NCBI RefSeq assembly: GCF_030378065.1
Contig: NZ_JAUCGJ010000008.1
Coordinates: 1-64,000 of the forward strand
Direction of reading: 5' to 3'
Source of the DNA: Candidatus Venteria ishoeyi
Lineage (GTDB): Bacteria; Pseudomonadota; Gammaproteobacteria; Beggiatoales; Beggiatoaceae
Length of the DNA: 64,000 nucleotides
The notes under the pieces are model-generated. The model worked only from the letters and a program-made list of their open reading frames with translations, ran no database searches and was not told the origin of the DNA. The first letter of the stretch is position 1, and each line of letters opens with the position of its first letter. Below, piece after piece: positions 9,344-17,921 of this stretch. A program made the translations under genes and the position numbers.

Positions 9344-12124
9344 TCAGAAGGAAAACTTTTTTTCAGAAAAAAGTAACAAGCATGCATCGACAACAGCTTC
9401 ATCAAACATTGTTCCTCGATGTACCTGAATCGCTTCCAGCGCGACATCTATCCCTAAACTGGCACGGTAAGGTCGATGGTTGCTCATAGCCTCCACGACA
9501 TCCGCGACGCAAACAATTCTTGCTGCTAAGCATATTTCATCGCCCTTTAGCCTCTGAGGATAACCAGAACCATCGATCCGTTCATGATGCTGATATGCAA
9601 TCTCTGCGATGGGCCACGGAAACTCGATATCTTTCAGGATATGATAACCAGCTCCAGGATGTGACTGAATAAGCTTGTATTCAAGTTGGGAAAGCTTGCC
9701 GGGCTTGCTTAATATTTCTGACGGGATTTGAACCTTGCCAATATCATGAATAGTAGCACCAATTCTGATTCCTTCAACTGTCTCGTCATCAAGTCCCATT
9801 TTTTGCGCAATGGCTCTCGACAGTTGTGACACGCGATGTTGATGGCCTGCTGTGTACGGATCTCTGGCCTCTACGATTTTGGAGACAACATCGATTGTTC
9901 CCTTTAAACCCTTTCTTATCGTGGATATGTTTTGCAGAATTTTATCTTTGGCTTTATTTATTTCAGTCAGGTTGCGAATAAATGCATTGAAAGTGACTGT
10001 ATCACCAAGTGCTAACGGGATGATAGTCAACTCTACAGGTATCAGGATGCCATTTTTGTGAAGCGCGGTGATCTCTATATGCTTGTCAATAAGTCGCCCT
10101 TCACCTGTCGCCAGGTAATGTTTCATGCCCTCTATATGCGCTTTTCTTTGCGCCAGCGGAATAATTGTGTCAGATAATAGCTGTCCAATCACTTCTTCGC
10201 TGCTGAAACCAAACATCCTTTCCGCTTCAGGATTCCAGTCGATAACGATACCTTCTCTGTCTATGGCAACAAACCCATCTCTGGCATTTTCAATCACACC
10301 TTTGGCATGCTTTTCAGCCTTATCCTTCGCCACTTCCACCCGTTTGCGATCAGATATATCATGCACAATTGAATACAGGACTTGTTTTTGATTCCAGTGA
10401 ATAGGGCCGGAGTATACTTCCACATCCCTGATGTCCCCATCAGCCAGTCTATGCCTGAATATGAAATGATCACTTTTTTCCAGTTTGGCCCGTGCCATCT
10501 CTCTACCTATCTGTTCCTTTGACAGTGTATTGATATCGGAAATGCTCAAGTTTAATAACTGCTCCTGGCTATATCCATAGAATTTCTCTGCCGCCCGGTT
10601 TGCCTCGATGATGCGACCATCATCAGGATCGATAATAAGTTCAACAGATTTATTTCCCGTGAAAAGTTCCCTGAAATGCTCTTCACTTTGATGTAACGCC
10701 TGCTCCGTCTGCTTACGCTTGGTAATATCAACATGCGTTCCAACAAAACGTACATAGGTTCCATTTGATTCATTACGAATGGCGAAACCCCGAGCCAGAA
10801 TATCCACCCAGTGCCCGTCTTTATGAAGCATTCTGTGTTCAAGCTCAAATTTAGGCACTTTTCCAGTCAGGTAATCATCAATGACCTGTTTAGCGCGCTT
10901 GATATCATCCGGGTGTACCAATCTTTCCCATGTGGCAAATTTATTTTCCAACTCATTTTCGGCATATCCCAACATCGACTTCCAGCGCACAGAATAAGTG
11001 ATCACATTGGTCTGCATATCCCAATCCCACAAGCCATCGTTGGCACCCTGCATCGCGAGTGAAAAACGTTCTTCACTCTTTGCCAGGGCTTGCTCGGCTT
11101 GTTTGCGCTCGGTGATATCACTGGCAATACCTTCAATCGCTACAGGCCTGCCGCTGTCATCTGTGACCAAAACATTACGTTGAACAATCCATTTGGTTTC
11201 CCCAGATGGCGTGACAATTTGAAATTCATAGGTAGGCGGCATATCCCCATTTAGAAGTTTTTGCCACTGCTCATCGAAATAAGCATGCCAGTTTGGATGT
11301 ATCAGTTCCTGAATTTTTTTTGGAGTGTTATAGAATGCTTGTGGCGTGATGCCGAACAGTTCGCTAGAGGCTGGATTTATATACTCATATCGACCGTCAG
11401 GTATCGACATTCGATAGATTACATCTTTTGCATTGCTTGCCAGACGGGAGAACTGCCGATTACTGTCTTCAAACTTATCGGATATCTGGCGGCTGGTTTG
11501 GTAAAAGATTCTTAGAGCAAAAAGGCTTATCAGTATGGCAAAAGCAATAATAACCATGCCTGCTTTAATAAATGGCGCACGAATTTCTTGCATATCAAGC
11601 TTGGCAACAATACCGAGGTTGAGGATATCAACCGGTTCGTAGGCTGCCATCACATGCACCCCCCGGTAATCATTCCCTATCATCCAGCCAGACTTTCCTG
11701 ATAAGGCTCTGCGCATTGGTTCCGCTCTATCGGTTCTGTCTAATGAAACCGGATTGGGAATATCCATGCCTGCAAGATAATTTCTCATCAGGAATACAAT
11801 CTGCTTTCCCTGCTTTTTAGCTAAAGTAAATTCACCGCTCTGACCGAACCTTATCTGCTCATGCGCTGCTTTAACCTGACTCAAGGTTGCATCGAAGCTG
11901 CTTGCCCCGGAATGCATTTCTTTTGAGTGGGCTTTATCAAAATATGCAACTTCCTCAATCATGCGGGCATTGCTTTTTGCGGTTTCGGTGAGCCGCTGCG
12001 CGGTTTCTGAAATGGATGTCTGGTAGATAATGTAGCCGCCGCTCCCGGCGGTAAAGAGTATGGCAACAAACATCGTAAGAGCCAGTTTTATCAGTTTGCC
12101 GCGAATCAAATCCAATCTAAACAT
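9344..12124 (-). CDS. Membrane Cache-PAS(x4)-HD-GYP phosphodiesterase
   Basis: A 926-aa protein likely to hydrolyse cyclic di-GMP. Two membrane helices (about 12-34 and 188-210) bracket a periplasmic single-Cache-like sensor. Four PAS segments follow (about 220-340, 345-470, 478-600 and 610-725), several ending in the DITxRK signature of PAC motifs. The C-terminal HD-GYP domain (about 745-915) keeps the metal-binding IHDIGK and the HHERIDGSGYP motif, so activity is expected. It lies 115 bases upstream of the kinase/phosphatase fusion on the same strand, suggesting possible co-transcription. The signal sensed is unknown. Confidence 0.93.
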   Translation of the reverse strand: MFRLDLIRGKLIKLALTMFVAILFTAGSGGYIIYQTSISETAQRLTETAKSNARMIEEVAYFDKAHSKEMHSGASSFDATLSQVKAAHEQIRFGQSGEFTLAKKQGKQIVFLMRNYLAGMDIPNPVSLDRTDRAEPMRRALSGKSGWMIGNDYRGVHVMAAYEPVDILNLGIVAKLDMQEIRAPFIKAGMVIIAFAILISLFALRIFYQTSRQISDKFEDSNRQFSRLASNAKDVIYRMSIPDGRYEYINPASSELFGITPQAFYNTPKKIQELIHPNWHAYFDEQWQKLLNGDMPPTYEFQIVTPSGETKWIVQRNVLVTDDSGRPVAIEGIASDITERKQAEQALAKSEERFSLAMQGANDGLWDWDMQTNVITYSVRWKSMLGYAENELENKFATWERLVHPDDIKRAKQVIDDYLTGKVPKFELEHRMLHKDGHWVDILARGFAIRNESNGTYVRFVGTHVDITKRKQTEQALHQSEEHFRELFTGNKSVELIIDPDDGRIIEANRAAEKFYGYSQEQLLNLSISDINTLSKEQIGREMARAKLEKSDHFIFRHRLADGDIRDVEVYSGPIHWNQKQVLYSIVHDISDRKRVEVAKDKAEKHAKGVIENARDGFVAIDREGIVIDWNPEAERMFGFSSEEVIGQLLSDTIIPLAQRKAHIEGMKHYLATGEGRLIDKHIEITALHKNGILIPVELTIIPLALGDTVTFNAFIRNLTEINKAKDKILQNISTIRKGLKGTIDVVSKIVEARDPYTAGHQHRVSQLSRAIAQKMGLDDETVEGIRIGATIHDIGKVQIPSEILSKPGKLSQLEYKLIQSHPGAGYHILKDIEFPWPIAEIAYQHHERIDGSGYPQRLKGDEICLAARIVCVADVVEAMSNHRPYRASLGIDVALEAIQVHRGTMFDEAVVDACLLLFSEKKFSF

Positions 12125-12187
12125 GGCTTATGCCTGTAATTTCTTAAAATTAAAATATAGGCATACTCACAAAGTAGAACAAGGCTC

Positions 12188-12883
12188 CTAATCTACTGTA
12201 ACACTATCAAAAGTAATGCTTGCCGTACCTAATACTTCAACTGTGTCAATTGCCTGCATCAGCACATCATAGCTGACATTTAATGAATTTTCTGTCGGCA
12301 AACTGCCTGGTGTTTCTGACAGTGCATAAATATTCAGTGTATATTCATGAGAGCCGGTACTTGGTGAACAGGGAGAAGTGTAGGAAACCATATTACCATC
12401 CTTATTTGCCCCTAAATACCAAGGCCCATCATCAGCAGCACCATGCTCAATTTCAGTGACTGAAGCATCGATACCCCACAATAATAAATAAGCATTAGGC
12501 TGACTGGTATCATCTGAATTTGGATAATGCACCATTGTTACCGCTAATGCTGCGGTACCACTGGGAACATTTGACCAACTCAGAGGAATCGAGCTTTCCA
12601 CGCCATTGGTTTTCTCCTCACATTGGTATTGACTTAATAGTTCACCATTACTAATTGCCGGACTGCTGAGGGTAAATACATTTGGATTTGTATCTGAATA
12701 GCTAAGAAGACTAAAAAGACCATCAGCATTAAGCTGTAATTGTGCATCATAAACGCGTGATTCAGCTATTTTTACAGATGGAATCGTCAGAATGCTGGTC
12801 GTAACATCATATTCAGCCTCATCCACAGCCCATGCAGATAATGAATAGAGCATTAAAGATAGAATAAACGTCATTTTTTTCAT
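12188..12883 (-). CDS. Secreted YbhB/YbcL-type (PEBP, Raf kinase inhibitor-like) protein
   Basis: A 231-aa protein with a clear signal peptide (MKKMTFILSLMLYSLSAWA), so periplasmic or secreted. The mature part follows the bacterial PEBP pattern: FTLSSPAISNGE, CEEKTNGVESSIPLSWSNVP, LAVTMVHYPNSDD, then GPWYLGANKDG and YTSPCSPSTGSHEYTLNIYAL. The usual DPDAP ligand loop is replaced by HYPNSDD and the GPCPP loop by SPCSP, so the ligand site may differ. About 60 extra residues precede the domain. Role unknown; no partner genes. Confidence 0.75.
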   Translation of the reverse strand: MKKMTFILSLMLYSLSAWAVDEAEYDVTTSILTIPSVKIAESRVYDAQLQLNADGLFSLLSYSDTNPNVFTLSSPAISNGELLSQYQCEEKTNGVESSIPLSWSNVPSGTAALAVTMVHYPNSDDTSQPNAYLLLWGIDASVTEIEHGAADDGPWYLGANKDGNMVSYTSPCSPSTGSHEYTLNIYALSETPGSLPTENSLNVSYDVLMQAIDTVEVLGTASITFDSVTVD

Positions 12884-12933
12884 TGCAAATTTCCTCTGCT
12901 TAAAAATTAGATTGGTATTTCACCTGAATTTAT

Positions 12934-14670
12934 TTACCAGGGTTTACGGCGTGGCGCATACAAATCTGTAATCGTACCACTTGCCATTTCTGCGGCTAAA
13001 TTCACCGTTTCACTGAGCGTGGGGTGGGCGTGCATGGTCAGTCCAATATCTTCGACATCCGCGCCCATTTCATAAGCCAGCATCACTTCCGCCAATAATT
13101 CCCCGGCGTTGGTGCCGACCAGACCGCCACCAATCAGACGTTTTGTGTCCCGATCAAACAGTAGTTTGGTTAAACCTTCATCACGCCCAATACTGAGCGA
13201 ACGACCACTGGCAGCCCACGGAAAACTGCCTTTTTCATAAGCAATGCCCTGCGCCTTGGCTTCGGTTTCCGTCACACCCATCCAGGCAATTTCCGGATCG
13301 GTGTAAGCCACGCTGGGAATGGCGGCGTCAAACACGACCTTATCGTGACCACAAATCACTTCGGCAGCCACCTTGGCCTGGTGTACAGCTTTGTGCGCTA
13401 ACATGGGGTTATCAACAATATCTCCGATAGCAAAAATATGCGGGATATTGGTGCGCATCTGCGTATCGACCGGGATAAAGCCCATGTCATTAACTTCAAT
13501 ACCCGCATTTTCCGCGCCGATTCTAGGCCCATTAGGGCGGCGGCCTACGGCAACCAATACCCGATCATAGACAGCGGATTCCGGGGCTTTATCACCTTCA
13601 AAAGAGACTTTCAGACCTTCTGCCTGGGATTCTATCGCGGTAACACGGGTATTGAGATAAATTGCTTCATAACGCTTGCTGATGCGTTTTTGCAAGGGCC
13701 TGACCAGATCGCGGTCACAACCAGGAATCAGATCGCCACTGAGTTCAACTATGCTGACTTTGCAATCGCCCATGCCCAGCGCGTCATATACGGTCGCCAT
13801 TTCCAGGCCGATAATGCCGCCACCCACCACCAGCATGTTTTTCGGCACTTCCGCTAATTCCAGGGCATCCGTGGAATCCATCAGGCGTTCATCATCATAA
13901 GGAAAGCCGGGGATTTTTGTGGCTTGTGAACCGGCGGCGATAATCGCATGTTCAAAACCAATCACCTGCGCCCCGGATTCATTTTCCACGCGCAGTTGCT
14001 TGGCTGAAATAAACTGGCCTTCACCCTGCACCACAGTGACTTTACGCTGTTTTGCCAGATTGCCCAGACCGCCAGTGAGACGCTTGACCACTTTTTGTTT
14101 CCAGCCGCGCAATGTGTCCAGGTTGATATCGGGCTTGGCAAACTGCACGCCGTGTTCTGCCATTTCCTGACTTTCATTAACCACCTGCGCAACGTGTAAT
14201 AAGGCTTTGGAAGGGATGCAGCCGACATTCAGGCAAACCCCGCCTAATGAAGCATAGCGTTCTACCAGCACCACTTTTTTACCCAGGTCAGCAGCGCGAA
14301 AAGCCGCCGTATAACCACCAGGCCCGGCACCTAAGACCACGACATCTGCCTGTAAGTCAGTATTTTGCTTGCTGGCAGTGGCGCTCGTTGCCGCAGATGC
14401 TGGCGCAGCGCTTGCTGTTTCCACCTGTTTTTCAATTGACATGGTGAGCAGTGGCATACCCTGAGAAACCTGATCCCCCAGTTTAACCAGTACTTCTTCC
14501 ACTTTTCCGGCATAAGGCGTCGGAATTTCCATCGCTGATTTGTCACTTTCTAAAGTAACAATGGAGTCTTCCAGCGACAGGGCGTCACCAGCTTGTGCAA
14601 AAATTTCAATGATTTCCACGTCTTTAAAATCACCAATATCCGGGACACGTACTTCAACGATGGTACTCAT
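12934..14670 (-). CDS. lpdA: Dihydrolipoyl dehydrogenase (E3) with N-terminal lipoyl domain
   Basis: FAD-dependent E3 of a 2-oxoacid dehydrogenase complex; reoxidises dihydrolipoamide and makes NADH. Residues 1-80 are a lipoyl domain with the modified lysine K44 in ESDKSAME, followed by an Ala/Ser-rich linker (85-105). The E3 core has VVLGAGPGGYTAA, the redox disulfide GGVCLNVGC (C146, C151), a second GGGIIGLE dinucleotide site and the C-terminal HAHPTLSE with the catalytic His-Glu pair. Such lipoyl-E3 forms usually follow aceE-aceF. Here neither gene is adjacent, and the upstream 900 bases hold only repeats, so the complex must be encoded elsewhere. Confidence 0.95.
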   Translation of the reverse strand: MSTIVEVRVPDIGDFKDVEIIEIFAQAGDALSLEDSIVTLESDKSAMEIPTPYAGKVEEVLVKLGDQVSQGMPLLTMSIEKQVETASAAPASAATSATASKQNTDLQADVVVLGAGPGGYTAAFRAADLGKKVVLVERYASLGGVCLNVGCIPSKALLHVAQVVNESQEMAEHGVQFAKPDINLDTLRGWKQKVVKRLTGGLGNLAKQRKVTVVQGEGQFISAKQLRVENESGAQVIGFEHAIIAAGSQATKIPGFPYDDERLMDSTDALELAEVPKNMLVVGGGIIGLEMATVYDALGMGDCKVSIVELSGDLIPGCDRDLVRPLQKRISKRYEAIYLNTRVTAIESQAEGLKVSFEGDKAPESAVYDRVLVAVGRRPNGPRIGAENAGIEVNDMGFIPVDTQMRTNIPHIFAIGDIVDNPMLAHKAVHQAKVAAEVICGHDKVVFDAAIPSVAYTDPEIAWMGVTETEAKAQGIAYEKGSFPWAASGRSLSIGRDEGLTKLLFDRDTKRLIGGGLVGTNAGELLAEVMLAYEMGADVEDIGLTMHAHPTLSETVNLAAEMASGTITDLYAPRRKPW

Positions 14671-14805
14671 TTTTTTCCTTTGGGTTAATCAGTAGATGGT
14701 TTTGCGAGACTAACAGTAGTTATTACACTGAAAGCCACTTCCGTCAAATTCAGATTGTGTAATAATAACAGAGCAGACATTATTGGTCTGCGCTTGAGAA
14801 TAAAT

Positions 14806-15360
14806 AAGCTGAATTCGGCGTAAGCTTCTTTTATCCGCTATGCGGATAAAAACCGCTTCCACCTCATGCCAACTTATTGATAGTACGTGCCAAATTTAAC
14901 TATTTCTTCTTAAAAAACCTTACGTTAGGCTCAGGTTAAATAATCTAAGCTGAATTCGGTGTAAGCTTCTTTTATCCGCTATGCGGATAAAAACCGCTTC
15001 CACCTCATGCCAACTTATTGATAATACGTGCCAAATTTAACTATTTCTCCTTAAAAAACCTTACGTTAGGCTCAGGTTAAATAATCTAAGCTGAATTCGG
15101 CGTAAGCTTCTTTTATCCGCTATGCGGATAAAAACCGCTTCCACCTCATGCCAACTTATTGATAATACGTGCCAAATTTAACTATTTATCCTTAAAAAAC
15201 CTTACGTTAGGCTCAGGTTAAATGTTAAATAATCTAAGCTGAATTCGGTGTAAGCTTCTTTTATCCACTATGCGGATAAAAACCGCTTCCACCTCATGCC
15301 AACTTATTGATAGTACGTGCCAAATTTAACTATTTCTTCTTAAAAAACCTTACGTTAGGT
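14806..15360. repeat. Tandem array of four inverted-repeat elements (family B, period about 141-148 bp)
   Basis: Four copies start at 14806, 14947, 15088 and 15236. Each begins AAGCTGAATTCGG-GTAAGC and ends near CCTTACGTTAGG-TCAGGTT, which is an imperfect inverted repeat of the start. The inside has a hairpin TTTATCCGC-TAT-GCGGATAAA; copy 4 has one stem mismatch. The third spacing is 148 because of a 7-base duplication (GTTAAAT). Relatives occur at 44215-44348, 53502-53640 and, partially and reversed, near 25588-25680. Confidence 0.9.
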
Positions 15361-15363
15361 CTA

Positions 15364-15580
15364 AAACTTGTGGGTGCTGATTCTATAAGATGTATTTTAT
15401 AACCTATTGATTTATATGGAGTGATATTTTTATATTTTATATTAAACATGAATTTTAGTGCTTAATATTAAAAATATACCATTTCAAGTTATAAATTTGA
15501 GCATTCAGTAGCTATTTTTGGCTACTTCATACGGTATAAAATACAATTTTACATCGAAAAAAATCAGCACCCAAACTTGT
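15364..15580. mobile_element. 201-bp MITE with 8-bp target-site duplication
   Basis: The element (15372-15572) starts GGGTGCTGATT and ends AATCAGCACCC; partial pairing continues inward (GATGTA and TTTTATA-CC blocks). It is flanked by a perfect 8-base direct repeat AAACTTGT (15364-15371 and 15573-15580), the hallmark of transposition. It is AT-rich and has no open frame, so it would need a transposase supplied in trans. The insertion abuts the stop codon of the DUF58 gene. Confidence 0.88.
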
Positions 15581-16578
15581 CAAAACAAAGCCAAAGCTTC
15601 CAAACATAAATGCTTATGATTTTCCCCTTGATCCAAATCCAGCTCATACCCTGGTAAACGCAAACCATAACGCAAATTCTGCGCATCGGCTAATAATATC
15701 CAGCGACATAGTTGAGACAAGGCGCGCTCTTTATCTGCCAGATGCGCCACGCTGTCCCAGTCAAACCAGTAATGGCTGTCACCTGCTTCACCGCCAAACT
15801 GTTTAATCAGCCAGCCTTGCTCGCGTGCCACGGCTTTCCAATCGATATGTCGCGGAGAATCCCCCGGATGGTAGTCCCGGTAGCCGGTAAAGTCATCGCC
15901 TTTATTGCCATGCTCATATTGACTGCCCTGCTGATCCAGAATACCGCTGGGTACGGGCATGTCACCTTCTGGTTTTGGATAAGCAAGTACTTGTGCTGAC
16001 TCCAGTTCCAGCAAACTCCAGGCATAAAATAAACCCAGCGGAAAACGTGTAGTCAGGCGTAACCTGCCAGCTGATTGGAGGCCACGTTGTTGCAATGGCA
16101 CGGAAAGATGAACTTGGTTTGTTTGATCAGCGCCCAAATCAAATAATAAAGGCGTTAATGGTTTTTGCTTTTTAGGATATTGTTGTATGCTGAGCCCATG
16201 ACGCGCTGGCTGCTGATGATTATGAAATAGCAACACGAAATAACCCATCTCGCCAGCAAAAAATGGTGGCGCACTGCCCGCTTGAATACGCAGATGCGCT
16301 AAATTGCGCCAAGTATGGAAAATAGAAACCAATGCCATGCCAGAGAGTAGAAAAGTCAGCATAAATCCCATACTATTTGCATAATTGATAGAACCTAACA
16401 GCATAAAAAACAGTATCAGGCCAAACAACAAACCCTGACGGGTTGGCAGTACAAAAATATGTTTTTGAGTTAAATGAATACTATGGGTTTGTGTTTTACT
16501 GCTCATGGCTATGGCATTTAAGTTGCTAGAAGTTGTTAAAGTTTTACTCAGTTCAGGATGACTTATATCATAGAACAA
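15580..16578 (-). CDS. DUF58 membrane protein (MoxR/Bat-associated type)
   Basis: A 332-aa protein with two adjacent membrane helices (about 46-90) and a C-terminal DUF58 region carrying the signature YRDYHPGDSPRHIDWKAVAREQ-like segment (GDDFTGYRDYHPGD near 235). In other bacteria DUF58 proteins are encoded with MoxR ATPases and VWA/Bat proteins and are thought to help membrane or metalloprotein assembly. Here no moxR is adjacent; a batD-like gene lies far away at 60013. An internal ATG at residue 25 (MSSKTQTH) is an alternative start. A MITE has inserted exactly at the stop codon without altering the protein. Confidence 0.82.
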   Translation of the reverse strand: MFYDISHPELSKTLTTSSNLNAIAMSSKTQTHSIHLTQKHIFVLPTRQGLLFGLILFFMLLGSINYANSMGFMLTFLLSGMALVSIFHTWRNLAHLRIQAGSAPPFFAGEMGYFVLLFHNHQQPARHGLSIQQYPKKQKPLTPLLFDLGADQTNQVHLSVPLQQRGLQSAGRLRLTTRFPLGLFYAWSLLELESAQVLAYPKPEGDMPVPSGILDQQGSQYEHGNKGDDFTGYRDYHPGDSPRHIDWKAVAREQGWLIKQFGGEAGDSHYWFDWDSVAHLADKERALSQLCRWILLADAQNLRYGLRLPGYELDLDQGENHKHLCLEALALF

Positions 16579-16588
16579 TTTCAGCTTA

Positions 16589-16640
16589 TGCTATACTGAA
16601 TTTCCCTCTTGGTACCAGCCATCATTTAGAATGATTATCA
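16589..16640 (+). promoter_or_regulatory. Extended -10 promoter with Fur-like operator
   Basis: TGC-TATACT (16589-16597) is an extended -10 element with no clear -35. Downstream, TTAGAATGATTATCA (16626-16640) matches the 7-1-7 Fur consensus TGATAAT-N-ATTATCA at 12 of 14 palindrome positions. A site overlapping the early transcribed region would fit iron repression of the two small genes that follow. Identified by eye, with no position-weight score. Confidence 0.42.
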
Positions 16641-16668
16641 ACCAAATTAATGTGTTGAGGAGAATATA

Positions 16669-16941
16669 ATGAAAAACTATTTGCTTGCCATCACTGCGAT
16701 GGCATTGTTATTTGCAGCAAATATGAGTTATGCGGGGCAACCCACTGATATTAATTATTGTGCCAGAGGTACAAACGTGCTTGGGGTTCGCTATTCTGTT
16801 TATACCGTGCGTTGTTCGGACGGTAAAAAACGGGAAATCACTTCCTGGAATAAACGCAAAAAATGGTGCGTGGGTACTTCCCGGAAGTGTACCAATGATC
16901 AACTCAAAGCCGCCCAGATGGCGTGCCGCCAGAAAAAATAA
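16669..16941 (+). CDS. Small secreted Cys-containing protein (duplicate 1)
   Basis: A 90-aa protein with a signal peptide (MKKYLL-type start, cleavage likely after SYAG/YAGQ near residue 23). The mature 67 residues are basic and contain five cysteines: NYC, VRCSDGK, KWCVGTS, RKC and MAC. A good ribosome site (GAGGAGAA) precedes the ATG. The next gene encodes a homologue, so this is a recent tandem pair. It resembles no family I can name; the fixed cysteines and the SDGK-R-I-SW-KRKKWCVGTS core suggest a disulfide-stabilised periplasmic or secreted mini-protein. Possible iron control from an upstream Fur-like site. Confidence 0.75.
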   Translation: MKNYLLAITAMALLFAANMSYAGQPTDINYCARGTNVLGVRYSVYTVRCSDGKKREITSWNKRKKWCVGTSRKCTNDQLKAAQMACRQKK

Positions 16942-16989
16942 TGTCCATCATGGACTTGTGCTCCGTTACTGATTGAAGGCAGAAAAAGG

Positions 16990-17262
16990 ATGATCCGAAA
17001 CAAGATATTTTATGTGGCACTGACCTGTTTAATCTATTTAAGCAGTGTTTCAGGTTTTGCTGCAACGCCCAAAGATATTAAATATGCTTCCAAAGGCAAT
17101 GCGCTGATAGGGGGGAAATATTACATTTATAATGTCCGCTGCTCAGATGGTAAAACCCGGAAAATATCTTCCTGGGATAAACGTAAAAAATGGTGCGTGG
17201 GTACCAGTAAACGAAATTGCAGTAATGACCAGCTAAAAACTGCAAAAAAAGCTTGCAAGTAA
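16990..17262 (+). CDS. Small secreted Cys-containing protein (duplicate 2)
   Basis: A 90-aa paralogue of the preceding gene, 48 bases downstream. The signal peptide runs to about residue 25 (SSVSGFAATP). The conserved core is VRCSDGKTRKISSWDKRKKW followed by CVGTSKRNC. It keeps four mature cysteines but lacks the first one of duplicate 1 (NYC is KYA here), so the disulfide pattern has probably changed. A likely ribosome site (AGAAAAAGG) lies just upstream. Function unknown. The two genes are probably one transcript ending at the inverted repeat immediately after. Confidence 0.75.
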   Translation: MIRNKIFYVALTCLIYLSSVSGFAATPKDIKYASKGNALIGGKYYIYNVRCSDGKTRKISSWDKRKKWCVGTSKRNCSNDQLKTAKKACK

Positions 17263-17263
17263 T

Positions 17264-17355
17264 TATAGATTTTCAGGCAAATAATTTCCTGACAGCGATG
17301 GTTTTTGAGGTGTTGCCAGCATTCAAGCTGGGAATGCAGGAACTGAAAATCTATA
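17264..17355. repeat. Long-range inverted repeat after the small-peptide pair
   Basis: TATAGATTTTCAG (17264-17276) is the exact reverse complement of CTGAAAATCTATA (17343-17355). The enclosed 66 bases contain a smaller stem (GCATTC-AAGCTGG-GAATGC). It begins two bases after the stop codon. It could be a foldback element or a structured 3' end; there is no U-run typical of a simple terminator. Confidence 0.65.
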
Positions 17356-17444
17356 AACCTACTAAGCACTATCAATAACTTGACGTGAAGTGCCAGTACT
17401 TTTCAGCACTTTTCAGCACTGATCGAGCCTGCACTGAACTCAAG

Positions 17445-17903
17445 TTATTTATTTTCTTCGCAACCACTAACGCAACGCGTGGTTTTTAACACCTGACCAC
17501 CACAAATCTGAAAACAACTTTCAAAATCCACCGTACAATTACAATTTTTATCGCACTGATAGCTGTGCATGTAGCTACTCTGCACGGGTGCTGAACGCTT
17601 ACGACAATCTTTGGCATCCTGCCAATGCTCAGCATGATCCAGACACTGTTCCTTGCGTTGCAGATAATCTTCCTGCGCTTCCAGATAATTGATTTTAGCC
17701 TGCATACGGGCTTTTTCCATGCAGTCATCATAAGCCCGATCACAACTGTATTGGCAACTGGATTTTTGTTCCTGGCAATCCAGAGCACAATTTTTCCCAC
17801 GCACGTCACCGGGTGGAATATACTGCACATCGGTTTTATAGGTGGGGCCGCAGGCGGTTAATAACAGGGATAAAAGGCTTAATACAATCCAATATTTATT
17901 CAT
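17445..17903 (-). CDS. Cysteine-rich lipoprotein
   Basis: A 152-aa protein with a type II signal peptide and lipobox LTAC (C18), so it should be lipidated and membrane anchored. The mature part has many cysteines in short spacings (CALDCQEQKSSCQYSC, CDKNCNCTVDFESC, CGG, CVSGC), separated by a charged helical stretch (residues 65-100). This suggests several disulfides or a metal site. It lies 18 bases downstream of the secretin gene on the same strand, so it is probably co-expressed. A pilotin-like role for the secretin is possible by position only; no pilotin motif is recognised. Confidence 0.75.
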   Translation of the reverse strand: MNKYWIVLSLLSLLLTACGPTYKTDVQYIPPGDVRGKNCALDCQEQKSSCQYSCDRAYDDCMEKARMQAKINYLEAQEDYLQRKEQCLDHAEHWQDAKDCRKRSAPVQSSYMHSYQCDKNCNCTVDFESCFQICGGQVLKTTRCVSGCEENK

Positions 17904-17921
17904 AATAAAAAACTCATCATG

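Noticed and set aside
14806-15360. CRISPR-like or coding tandem repeat
   Set aside because: The period of 141-148 bases with inverted ends and no open frame fits tandem elements, not spacers or a repeat protein.
17385-17425. Short direct repeats TTTTCAGCACT near the lipoprotein gene end
   Set aside because: Only about two short units; could be chance or part of a 3' structure, with too little to call.
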